This document shows positions 38,579 through 47,103 of a stretch of 64,000 nt of DNA, in pieces. The stretch comes from Sphingomonas sp. HMP6 (GTDB taxonomy: Bacteria > Pseudomonadota > Alphaproteobacteria > Sphingomonadales > Sphingomonadaceae). Below the pieces are notes generated by a model. That model was not told the origin of the DNA and did not search any database. It saw only the letters and a list, made by a program, of their open reading frames with translations. A program made the position numbers and the translations under genes. Where the stretch lies: NCBI RefSeq assembly GCF_013374095.1, contig NZ_AP022672.1:798501-862500 (forward strand). Reading direction: 5' to 3'. Position 1 is the first letter of the stretch; every line of letters begins with the position of its first letter.

Positions 38579-38597
38579 TTGGCACCGACAGTGCCAA
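38579..38597. promoter_or_regulatory. TTGGCAC-N5-GTGCCAA palindrome, site 3 of a possible regulon
   Basis: A perfect 7-5-7 palindrome 28 bases upstream of the dehalogenase start (minus strand), directly next to TATAAC on that strand, which could be the -10 box. Repression by a dimeric regulator such as TetR would fit. Confidence 0.6.
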
Positions 38598-38623
38598 AAC
38601 TAATCGGCAGCGTCAATGCGGCG

Positions 38624-39529
38624 TTATGGGGCGGCGTCGCGCGCGAAGCGGACGCCGATATGGTCGGTCCCCATGCCGCGTTCCTCGAACTGGCGCGCGG
38701 CCGGGCGATACCGTGCGCAATAATTGCTGGCGCAGAGATACGATCCGCCCTTGATAACGCGGCTCCCCCCGCCGGGGCCGGCCCGGGCGCTGGTCCATTC
38801 CCAGACATTTCCGATCATGTCGTACAGTCCGAACCTGTTCGGCTTAAAGCATCCGACCGGCGCGCGACCGCGAAAGCCGTCCAGCGCCAGATCGCGCGCC
38901 GGGAAGGCTCCCTGGTAATAATTGGCCTGCGGGGTGCCGTGGGCGTCGATCGGCTCGGGTAAGGCGGTGGCGCCGGCCAGCGCGGCATATTCCCATTCGG
39001 CCTCGCTCGGCAGCCGCTTGCCCGCCCATTTCGCATAAGCGACGGCATCGTCGTAGGCAATCTGTACGACCGGTTCGCGCTCTCGCCCGGCGATCGATTC
39101 GGCTGGCCCTGAAGGGTGCCGCCACTGCGCGCCGACCGACCAGCGCCACCACCGCGGGTCGCCATCCTTTGGTGCGGCAAAGACGGCCGATCCCGGTTGG
39201 TTCATTTCGGGCGGGGCATCGGGGAGGGCAGGGGGCGCGCGTTCGGCGACGGTGCGATAGCCGGTCGCGGCGACGAAGCGGGCGAATTCGCCGTTGGTCA
39301 ACTCATGCGCGTCGATCCAGAACGCCTTGACCGAAACGCGCCGTGGCGGGCCTTCCTCGGGATATTTTGGATCGGCCCCCATCGTGAAGCTGCCGCCCGC
39401 GACATGCACCATCGGCGCCGCGCGCAGATCGGCGCATGACGCAGTCTGTTCGCGCGGGACGGGAGGGGAGCATCCGGCCAGCGAGAGTGTCACGAGCGCC
39501 GCTGCAAAAACTGTCCTGCCGTCGATCAT
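38624..39529 (-). CDS. formylglycine-generating enzyme-like (SUMF1 family) lipoprotein
   Basis: A 301-residue protein with a lipoprotein signal (SLAGC, Cys20). The FGE-sulfatase domain runs almost full length: GGSFTMG near residue 47, LPSEAEWEYAA near 175, and the C-terminal GGSYLCASNYCARYRPAAR with Cys266 and Cys271, the spacing of the copper-binding active-site pair of true formylglycine-generating enzymes. Many SUMF1-fold proteins lack these Cys, so this one may be active. The sulfatase 4 kb away has the matching CxPSR target. The export signal is unusual because bacterial sulfatases are normally matured in the cytoplasm. Confidence 0.88.
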   Translation of the reverse strand: MIDGRTVFAAALVTLSLAGCSPPVPREQTASCADLRAAPMVHVAGGSFTMGADPKYPEEGPPRRVSVKAFWIDAHELTNGEFARFVAATGYRTVAERAPPALPDAPPEMNQPGSAVFAAPKDGDPRWWRWSVGAQWRHPSGPAESIAGREREPVVQIAYDDAVAYAKWAGKRLPSEAEWEYAALAGATALPEPIDAHGTPQANYYQGAFPARDLALDGFRGRAPVGCFKPNRFGLYDMIGNVWEWTSARAGPGGGSRVIKGGSYLCASNYCARYRPAARQFEERGMGTDHIGVRFARDAAP

Positions 39530-39646
39530 CGCCCGCCCTCGTTCCTCCCGCGAACGAGGCGGCAAGGCGCGCGGATTGTCAATGCGCCGCACAATCACCG
39601 GCGAAAGGTCGGATTCCGATGCGCCAGCCGGGCCGCGACTTGGGGA

Positions 39647-39662
39647 TTGTGAACCTTCACAA
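39647..39662. promoter_or_regulatory. lac-operator-like palindrome upstream of TonB receptor
   Basis: TTGTGAACCTTCACAA is a perfect 7-2-7 palindrome, 59 bases before the receptor start. Its half-sites and spacing match the symmetric E. coli lac operator except in the four central bases. The LacI-family gene downstream is its likely ligand. The TGTGA-N4-TCACA spacing is two short for a standard CRP site. Confidence 0.65.
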
Positions 39663-39721
39663 ATTGGGGCATCTAGGCGTCAGATCGGTTCGCAGAATCC
39701 GATATTCAGGGGGAGAGGGCT

Positions 39722-42523
39722 ATGAATACGCACCGCTATTTGCTGTTGGCTGGAGTCGCCAGCGTGGTGCTCGCCGCACCGGCTTATGCGCAGGACGCGC
39801 CGCAAAAGCCCGCCGTTCAGCCGACCGAAGCCCCGGCGGCCACCGACGCCGACAAGGCCAATCCCGACGACATCGTCGTAACCGCCGAGCGTCGTCCGCA
39901 ATCGCTGCAAAGCTATGCCGGCACTGCAGCCGTGCTGTCGCCGACGCAATTGGCCAGGGTCGGCATCGTCAATATCGAGAATTTGAACGACACGCTGCCC
40001 GGTTTGCGCGTCCAGAATTTCAATGGCGCGATCGACATCGCGCTGCGCGGCATCGGCACAAACCAGAATACCGAGCTTGGTGATCCGAACGTCGCGACGC
40101 ATTTCGACGACGTCTATGTCCCGCGCGTCCAGGGGCTGGCCAATTCCTATTTCGACCTGAAGGCGGTCGAGGTGAATTTCGGGCCGCAGGGCACATTGCG
40201 CGGGCGCAACGCCTCGGCGGGATCGCTCAACTTCATTTCCTGGGCGCCTGAACTCGGCAAGTTTCTAGGCAATGTGGAAGTCGGCGCCGGCAATTTTAAC
40301 CAGGCCAGCATCCGCGGCGTGTTCAACGTGCCGCTGGGCGACCATCTGGCGTTTCGCATATCGGGAAGTGCGGACCGGCACGGGTCCTATTACCGCAATG
40401 TCGGGCGCTTCCCGCAGGTCGCGGCCCCGTATGCGGACGACAATCGCGGCGTGCGTGCGCAGTTGCTGTGGGAACCAACGACGCGGCTCAGCATCCTGAT
40501 CGCGGGCGATTATAACAAGCAGGATTCGACCGGTTTCAACGGGTCGAACTATTCGAAATTCCTGGACCCGGCCACAGTGGGCGGGTTCGCCAATGCCGTC
40601 AATTCGGTGAAGAATCCGCGGGACACCATTACCGGGCCGCTCGGCGAGCAATATTCGACCGAGCATTCCGGCATTCGTGCCCGCGTGACCTATCGGACCG
40701 ACGGGCTGTTCAACGTCCAATATATCGGCAGCCATCGCGATTTGCGCACCGCGTCGGACGGTGCCGGCCCGGCGAGCGTCGCCTATCCCGGTTTCGAGCA
40801 GGATTTCTACGGCATCGGCGGGACTCCCCTGCAACAGGCGGTCGGGGCCGAACGGTCAGACAATTACGGTCGGGGCCTTGGCCGCGGCGGCTCCTTCTCG
40901 GATTTCCACGAACTGCGCTTTTTCAACGATTCCGAACCGCTGAAATATTCGGTCGGCGGCAATTATTTCAACGAACGGCAGCGTACGCTCGCGACCTCGG
41001 TTTCGGATTATAACTCGTTCTTCCAGGGCCAGGAATTCAACACCAAGACGAAGAGCGAGACCTTCGCCTTTTACGGCGACGCGACCTATTCGGTAACGTC
41101 GAAGCTGCGCGTTACCGGTGGCCTTCGCTACACCGACGACAGCAAATCGCGCACGGGTGTGATCTCGCGGCTGTTCTTCGGCGGCGGTGCGGCCGATTTC
41201 AACTGCTGCGGCTATTTCCGGCTCGGAACCCCCGGGTTCGAATTCAACACCAACCGCACGATCTTCGACGTCGCGCGCAATCCCGCTGGCGAACCCCTGC
41301 CCGGCGCGGCACTGGCCTTTTTCCTCGATGGCGTGAAATCGTTCGGCGCGCGTGACACGATTCCGATCGCGTTCGCCGATGCGATCGCGCGGCTCCGTGC
41401 CAATCCGGCGCTTGCCAACGACCCCAATTTCGGCTTTGCCAATGGTGCCGGCTGCATCAACTCGGCGACCAACCCGGGCTATGTCTGTCGTGCGGACGGA
41501 AATTTTACCTACAATTTCGTCGCGCATACGATCAACAATCAGGCGTCGAAAATTCGCACCGACTTTATCGATTGGCGCGCGCGGGTGGAGTATGACTTGA
41601 GTGACGACAACCTCGTCTATGGCGTGGTCTCGAGCGGGCATAAGGCCGCCAGCTTCAACGACAATCTCGGGTCGCTCGGGCCGGCACCGTTCTTCCGTCC
41701 CGAAAAAGTCACGTTGTTCGAATTGGGCACCAAGAACGAATTCACTGTCGGGGGGCGCAAGGCGGTGCTCAATCTCTCGGCGTTCTACAACGACTATAAG
41801 GATCAGCAGCTAACCGCGCTGCTCGGCGTCACCTCGATCGTCGCGCAACTGCGCGTCGATCCGAATGACCCGAACAGCCCGTTGGTCAACGTCACCGGGC
41901 CGCAGAACGTGCCCAACGGCTTCGCCCAGAACCAGGTCGTCGCCTTTACCTATAACGCAGCCAACAGTGAGACGTACGGCGTCCAGGGCAGCGGATCGAT
42001 CATCCTGCCAGGCCGGTTCAAACTGGGTGCCGATTTCCTGTGGCTGGAAGGGCGCATCAAGAATGCCGCGCCGGTGCAGGATTTCCGTTTTCAAGCAGAT
42101 GTTGCTGGCGGCACCGACTCGCAAGCGCGGCCGATCGCCGGACGGCGTCTGCCCTACACGCCGCGCTTTCAGCTCAATGCCTCGCTTGCCAAGGTCATTC
42201 CCGTGGGCGGTTCGTTCGGCGGCTCTTTCGACGGGCTGATCAGCGTATCGTGGCGCGCGTCGAGCTTCGCGACGATCTTCAACTCGATCGACTTCAATCC
42301 TCCGGCAGCTGGTCCGCGTGAGTCGCTCAACGACCGCATCCCGTCATATTATCTGGTCAACATGGCGGTCGGCTACACGCACGGCAATTTCCGGGTCGAG
42401 GCATATGTGAACAACCTGTTCGACAACACCGTCGCCGCCGGGCTGCTGGTCAACCAGTTTAACAATACGCGCTTCTTCACGAACCCGCGGCTCGCCGGTG
42501 GGCGCGTGCGGATCACGTTCTGA
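39722..42523 (+). CDS. TonB-dependent outer-membrane receptor
   Basis: A 933-residue receptor with signal peptide (cleavage near AYAQ, residue 24), a TonB box (DDIVVTAERR near 49-58), a plug domain (LPGLRVQN..., then ALRGIGTNQN and EVNFGPQGTLRGRNASAG) and a beta barrel ending in a terminal aromatic strand (GGRVRITF). It probably imports oligosaccharides from beta-glucan across the outer membrane, judged by the two glycoside hydrolases that follow. GGGGGAGAGG lies just before the start. Confidence 0.95.
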   Translation: MNTHRYLLLAGVASVVLAAPAYAQDAPQKPAVQPTEAPAATDADKANPDDIVVTAERRPQSLQSYAGTAAVLSPTQLARVGIVNIENLNDTLPGLRVQNFNGAIDIALRGIGTNQNTELGDPNVATHFDDVYVPRVQGLANSYFDLKAVEVNFGPQGTLRGRNASAGSLNFISWAPELGKFLGNVEVGAGNFNQASIRGVFNVPLGDHLAFRISGSADRHGSYYRNVGRFPQVAAPYADDNRGVRAQLLWEPTTRLSILIAGDYNKQDSTGFNGSNYSKFLDPATVGGFANAVNSVKNPRDTITGPLGEQYSTEHSGIRARVTYRTDGLFNVQYIGSHRDLRTASDGAGPASVAYPGFEQDFYGIGGTPLQQAVGAERSDNYGRGLGRGGSFSDFHELRFFNDSEPLKYSVGGNYFNERQRTLATSVSDYNSFFQGQEFNTKTKSETFAFYGDATYSVTSKLRVTGGLRYTDDSKSRTGVISRLFFGGGAADFNCCGYFRLGTPGFEFNTNRTIFDVARNPAGEPLPGAALAFFLDGVKSFGARDTIPIAFADAIARLRANPALANDPNFGFANGAGCINSATNPGYVCRADGNFTYNFVAHTINNQASKIRTDFIDWRARVEYDLSDDNLVYGVVSSGHKAASFNDNLGSLGPAPFFRPEKVTLFELGTKNEFTVGGRKAVLNLSAFYNDYKDQQLTALLGVTSIVAQLRVDPNDPNSPLVNVTGPQNVPNGFAQNQVVAFTYNAANSETYGVQGSGSIILPGRFKLGADFLWLEGRIKNAAPVQDFRFQADVAGGTDSQARPIAGRRLPYTPRFQLNASLAKVIPVGGSFGGSFDGLISVSWRASSFATIFNSIDFNPPAAGPRESLNDRIPSYYLVNMAVGYTHGNFRVEAYVNNLFDNTVAAGLLVNQFNNTRFFTNPRLAGGRVRITF

Positions 42524-42589
42524 GGGTGCGGGGGCGGCCGGTCGCGGTCGTCCCCACCTGCGGTTAGCCAGACTTTTCGGAGGTATGTG

Positions 42590-43438
42590 ATGGCGAAAAT
42601 CCTTGGCCTTTCCTCGCTCGCCGTTCTCGTCCTCGCCGCGTCGATGACGCCCGGAGCACGCGCCGAAACGCTGATCCCGCCCGACTATAAGCTCGTCTGG
42701 GCGGATGAGTTCGCGGTCGACGGGCTGCCCGATGATAACAAATGGGCCTATGACACGGACCATAACCGCGCCGGGTGGTTCAACAATGAGAAGCAATATT
42801 ATGCCGATCACCGCGCCGAGAATGCGCGGGTGGAGAAGGGCAGTCTGATCATCGAAGCCCGCGCCGACGCGGATGCGATCAGCACGCTGCCCGATTGGGG
42901 CAAGCAGCGCTACAGTTCGGCGCGGCTACGGACACTCGGCAAGGCGAGCTGGACATATGGCGCGGTCGAAGTCCGCGCGAAGCTGCCGTGCGGCGTCGGG
43001 AGCTGGCCGGCGATCTGGATGCTGTCCGACGACAAAACGATTCCGTGGCCCGACAGTGGCGAGATCGACATCATGGAGCATGTCGGCTTCGATCCCGGCA
43101 AAGTCCATTTCTCGCTCCACACCAAGGCCGCGAATTTCATCCAGCATACCGAAAAGACCGCGTTCAAATCGGTCCCGACGGCGTGCACCGAAATGCATCG
43201 CTATCACCTGTCGTGGACCCCAAACCTGATCGTGATGGGGGTCGATGACGCGCGCGGCTTCAGCTTCAAGCGGCCGAGCACGAAGCGGTCGGAATGGCCG
43301 TTCGACGGGCCGTTCCACATCCTGCTCAATCTCGCGATCGGCGGCGATTGGGGTGGCCAGAACGGTATCGACGACGACGCATTTCCGCAGCGGATGGAGG
43401 TCGATTATGTCCGCGTGTATCAGAAATCGGGGTCGTAA
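42590..43438 (+). CDS. exported GH16 family beta-glucanase
   Basis: A 282-residue protein with a signal peptide (cleavage near ARAE, residue 25). The GH16 catalytic motif GEIDIMEH is at about residues 157-164, with the nucleophile and acid/base Glu in E-I-D-x-x-E order. The motif with an extra Met is typical of laminarinase-type (beta-1,3 or beta-1,3-1,4) enzymes. W-rich substrate strands such as GSWPAIWML precede it. CGGAGG lies six bases before the start. The stop overlaps the GH3 start (TAATG), so the two enzymes are coupled. Confidence 0.95.
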   Translation: MAKILGLSSLAVLVLAASMTPGARAETLIPPDYKLVWADEFAVDGLPDDNKWAYDTDHNRAGWFNNEKQYYADHRAENARVEKGSLIIEARADADAISTLPDWGKQRYSSARLRTLGKASWTYGAVEVRAKLPCGVGSWPAIWMLSDDKTIPWPDSGEIDIMEHVGFDPGKVHFSLHTKAANFIQHTEKTAFKSVPTACTEMHRYHLSWTPNLIVMGVDDARGFSFKRPSTKRSEWPFDGPFHILLNLAIGGDWGGQNGIDDDAFPQRMEVDYVRVYQKSGS

Positions 43439-45972
43439 TGCGTAAGGCAACACTGGTTCGGCGGCTCCCGCTGCTCGCGCTCTGCGGCATTCTGACAGTG
43501 GGGAGCGCGGCACCGCCGTCGCCGAACGCAATTGCTCCCAGCGCAGCGCAGACAGCGCCATCCGATCTCGATGCAAGGGCCGAGGCGATCCTCGCGGGCA
43601 TGTCGCTCGATCAGAAGATCGCGCAAGTCATCATGCCCGACACCGCCAGCTTCAGCGCCGCCGACATGGCGCAGTATCGCTTCGGCAGCTATCTGAGCGG
43701 TGGCAATTCGGGGCCGGGCGGAGACGAGCGCGCGCCGCCCGCACGCTGGCTCGCGCTGGCCGACGCCAATTGGGACGCGGCGATGGCAGCGCGCGCCGAC
43801 GGTCGCACCCCGATCCCGACGCTGTGGGCGGTCGATGCGCTGCACGGCCACAACAACATCGTCGGCGCAACGCTGTTCCCGCATAACATCGGATTGGGCG
43901 CGACGCGCGATCCGGAGTTGGTGCGCGCGATTGGCGCCGCGACCGCCGCCGAAATCGCGGTCACCGGCATCGACTGGACCTTCGCGCCGACGCTCGCGGT
44001 GGTGCGCGATCCGCGTTGGGGCCGGACGTACGAAAGCTATGGCGAACGGCCCGATGTCGTCGCGTCGATGGCGGGGGCGATGGTCGAAGGGTTGCAAGGC
44101 ACGCCCGGAACGCCCGGCTTTCTCGGCCCCGATAAGGTGATCGCGACGGCCAAGCATTTCCTGGGCGATGGCGGCACCGGCGGCAAGGACCAGGGCAATA
44201 CCGTCGCGTCGGAGGCCGATCTGCGCCGCATTCACGCAGCAGGCTATATCCCGGCAATCGCGGCGGACGTGCAAACGGTGATGGCGTCCTTCTCCAGCGT
44301 CAACGGCGTGAAGCAGCACGGCGATAAAGCGCATTTGACCGATTTTCTGCGCGGGCCGGTCGGGCCCAAGGGGCTTGGCTTCAACGGGTTGGTCGTCGGC
44401 GATTGGAATGGACACGGTCAGGTGCCGGGCTGCTCGGTCGAGAGCTGTGCTGCATCGTTCAACGCCGGGCTCGATATCTTCATGGTGCCCGAAGCGTGGA
44501 AAGCGCTGCTCGCATCGACCACGGCGCAGGTGAAGTCGAGCGAGATCAGCATGGCCCGGCTCGATGAGGCGGTGCGGCGGATCCTGCGCGTGAAACTGGC
44601 GGCGGGTGTGTTCGAGAAAGGCCGCCCATCGTCGCGCCCGCTGGCGGGGAAGGTTGAGCTGCTGGCCAGCGCCGAGCACCGCACGCTGGCGCGTCGCGCG
44701 GTGCGGGAATCGCTTGTTCTGCTGAAAAACAACGGCAATCTGCTGCCGCTCAAGCCAGCGCAGCGCGTGCTGGTGGCGGGCGATGGCGCAGATAACATTG
44801 CGATGCAGGCGGGCGGCTGGACGATCAGCTGGCAGGGCGGTGGCGATCTGACCAGGTCCGATTTCCCGCGCGCGCAGTCGATCTATGACGGCATCGCGGA
44901 AACAGTTCGTGCGGCAGGAGGAACTGCGATGCTGTCGAGCGACGGCAGCTTCACCGCCAAGCCCGACGTTGCGATCGTGGTGTTCGGCGAGAAACCCTAT
45001 GCTGAGTTCATGGGCGACGTGGATACGCTCGAATTCCACGACGATTACAAAAGCTACAAGACGATGCAGCGGTTACGCGCGGCGGGCGTGCCGGTGGTGG
45101 CCGTCTTCCTTTCCGGGCGCCCGATGTGGGTCAATCCTGAGATCAATGCCGCCGATGCCTTTGTCGCGGCGTTCCTGCCGGGGGGCGAGGGCGGTGGCAT
45201 CGCCGACATGCTGTTCGCCAAGCCCGATGGCGGGGTCGCGCACGATTTCCGGGGCACATTATCCTTCACTTGGCCGAACGGACCGATGCCGCCAAAGCTC
45301 GACACGCCGCGCGACCCGGGCACGCTGTTCCCGTTCGGCTATGGCTTGCGCTTTGCCGACCACACTTTGGTGGGGCCGCTTCGCGAAACCGCACCTGCCG
45401 GTCAAATTATCAGCTCACGGATCGCCGTGCTTGGCCGGACCGGGTTGCCCGCCGGATGGAACATGTCGCTGGCCGACGCGGGCGCGCCGCCGGTTCCGAT
45501 CAGCAGCAATGCCGGGCAAAGCCCATCGGGCGCGCTGGTGCTGCGCGGGCTCGATCGTGACCGGCAGGAGGATGCCAGGCTGGCGATTTGGCGCGGCGGG
45601 ACGATGGCGCGGGTCGCGGTCAGTGCTCCCCGCTTGCTCGACATGTCAGGGCCGGGGCAAGCGCTGGTGATCGATCTGCGCGTCGTTGCCAAGCCGACGG
45701 GCAAGGTGACGATTGGCGTGAAGCCAGTTGCGGCTGGTGGCAAGGCCTCCGATGCGCTGCTGGTCGATGCTACTGCGCTGCTATCCGGCGGCGTCGGCAC
45801 GTGGCGGACGGTCTCGATCCCGTTGCGGTGCCTCGGATCGCGCACCGCGTTGCGCGCGGTCGACACGCCGTTCGTGATCGAGACGGCGGGTCGCCTTTCA
45901 CTGGCGATGTCAGACATTCGCATCGCGCCGACGACGGGCAGGACGGTGCAATGCCCGAGGAAAGCGCGCTGA
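43438..45972 (+). CDS. exported GH3 family beta-glucosidase
   Basis: An 844-residue protein with a signal peptide. The N-terminal (alpha/beta)8 domain contains KHFLGDGGTGGKDQGNT and the nucleophile Asp322 in LVVGDWNGH; the C-terminal domain has the LLKNNGNLLPL linker motif and the acid/base region. A further C-terminal domain of about 150 residues (beta-sandwich-like, from about residue 680) resembles the extra module of ExoP-type GH3 enzymes. It should release glucose from oligosaccharides made by the GH16 enzyme in the periplasm. Translationally coupled to it. Confidence 0.95.
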   Translation: MRKATLVRRLPLLALCGILTVGSAAPPSPNAIAPSAAQTAPSDLDARAEAILAGMSLDQKIAQVIMPDTASFSAADMAQYRFGSYLSGGNSGPGGDERAPPARWLALADANWDAAMAARADGRTPIPTLWAVDALHGHNNIVGATLFPHNIGLGATRDPELVRAIGAATAAEIAVTGIDWTFAPTLAVVRDPRWGRTYESYGERPDVVASMAGAMVEGLQGTPGTPGFLGPDKVIATAKHFLGDGGTGGKDQGNTVASEADLRRIHAAGYIPAIAADVQTVMASFSSVNGVKQHGDKAHLTDFLRGPVGPKGLGFNGLVVGDWNGHGQVPGCSVESCAASFNAGLDIFMVPEAWKALLASTTAQVKSSEISMARLDEAVRRILRVKLAAGVFEKGRPSSRPLAGKVELLASAEHRTLARRAVRESLVLLKNNGNLLPLKPAQRVLVAGDGADNIAMQAGGWTISWQGGGDLTRSDFPRAQSIYDGIAETVRAAGGTAMLSSDGSFTAKPDVAIVVFGEKPYAEFMGDVDTLEFHDDYKSYKTMQRLRAAGVPVVAVFLSGRPMWVNPEINAADAFVAAFLPGGEGGGIADMLFAKPDGGVAHDFRGTLSFTWPNGPMPPKLDTPRDPGTLFPFGYGLRFADHTLVGPLRETAPAGQIISSRIAVLGRTGLPAGWNMSLADAGAPPVPISSNAGQSPSGALVLRGLDRDRQEDARLAIWRGGTMARVAVSAPRLLDMSGPGQALVIDLRVVAKPTGKVTIGVKPVAAGGKASDALLVDATALLSGGVGTWRTVSIPLRCLGSRTALRAVDTPFVIETAGRLSLAMSDIRIAPTTGRTVQCPRKAR

Positions 45973-46050
45973 ACACGCCTTGAGCTGAAAAGCGGATTGC
46001 TGGATAAGCTGAGCGATATCGACTGCGCCGACAGGATTTTTTAGAACGCA

Positions 46051-47103
46051 ATGGCCAAACGAGGCGCAATGACGATCGAGGACGTGGCGCTGGCCGCTGG
46101 CGTTTCGCGCCAGACCGTCTCGCGCGTGCTCAACAATGGGCCGAGCGTGCGGCCCGTGGTGCGCGAACGCATTCGCGCGGCGATCGAGGAACTGGGCTAT
46201 GTCCCCAGCCTCGCCGCGCGCCGCATGGGCAGCGGCAAATCCTTCCTGATCCTGGCGATAAACGACCGCGCCCGCACGATCGAGAATTGGAGCGCGGGGC
46301 GTGGCAATGACTGGGTCGATCAGATGCTGCACGGCGGGATGCTGACCTGCGAATCGCTCGGCTATCACTTGCTCTTCGAACTGGTCGATACCGATCCGGC
46401 CAAAGCAATCAAAGCGCTGGACGGCGCGCTGTCATCGTTGCGCCCTGATGGCGTGATCCTGACCCCGCCGCACAGCGAGAACGCGGCGCTCACGGCCCTG
46501 CTGACCAAGCGCGGAATCCCCTTTGGTCGGATGGGATCGTCCTCGCGCCACGACGATGGCATCAATGTGTTCATGAGCGATCACGCCGCCGCTGTGGCGG
46601 CGGTCGAGCATTTGGTCGCGCTGGATCACCGCCGCATCGCCTTCATCTCGGGAAGCGCGCAATATGCCGTCTCGGACGCGCGCGAGCGTGGCTATGTCGA
46701 CGGTCTCGCGGCGGCGGGCCTGTCGGTTGCAGACGGTTATATCCAGCACGGCGATTTTTCGTTTGTATCGGGTGCGCAGGCGATGGAGCGGATCCTCGCA
46801 CTGCCGGAGCTTCCGACGGCAGTGATCGCCAGCAACGACGAGATGGCCTTTGCGGTGCTGCACGTCGCCGCCGATGCCGGAATCGCAGTGCCGGGCGCGC
46901 TGTCGGTGTTCAGCTTCGACGACACGCCGGGGGTGCGGTTCAGCATGCCGCCGCTGACCGCGATCCGTCAGCCGATCTCGGCGCTTGCCGCCGCGCTGTG
47001 TACCAAGCTGATCCGCGCGAGCGCGGGCGATACGCTGAACGGCGATTACATCCTGCCGTTCGAGCTGATCGAGCGGCAGAGTACTGCGCGCTGCGCGGCA
47101 TAG
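46051..47103 (+). CDS. LacI-family transcriptional regulator
   Basis: A 350-residue repressor. The HTH (MTIEDVALAAGVSRQTVSRVL, residues about 7-27) has the recognition helix SRQTVSR, which keeps Gln and Arg at the positions of E. coli LacI Gln18 and Arg22, while Tyr17 is Arg here. The hinge helix (LAARRMGSGKS) is followed by a periplasmic-binding-protein-like sensor domain. It is likely to repress the glucan locus until a sugar binds; a lac-operator-like palindrome lies before the TonB receptor. The start lacks a strong ribosome site. Confidence 0.93.
   Translation: MAKRGAMTIEDVALAAGVSRQTVSRVLNNGPSVRPVVRERIRAAIEELGYVPSLAARRMGSGKSFLILAINDRARTIENWSAGRGNDWVDQMLHGGMLTCESLGYHLLFELVDTDPAKAIKALDGALSSLRPDGVILTPPHSENAALTALLTKRGIPFGRMGSSSRHDDGINVFMSDHAAAVAAVEHLVALDHRRIAFISGSAQYAVSDARERGYVDGLAAAGLSVADGYIQHGDFSFVSGAQAMERILALPELPTAVIASNDEMAFAVLHVAADAGIAVPGALSVFSFDDTPGVRFSMPPLTAIRQPISALAAALCTKLIRASAGDTLNGDYILPFELIERQSTARCAA

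Noticed and set aside
39647..39662. Reading the palindrome as a CRP site
   Set aside because: The half-sites TGTGA and TCACA are present but the spacing is four, not six bases; the lac-operator layout fits better.
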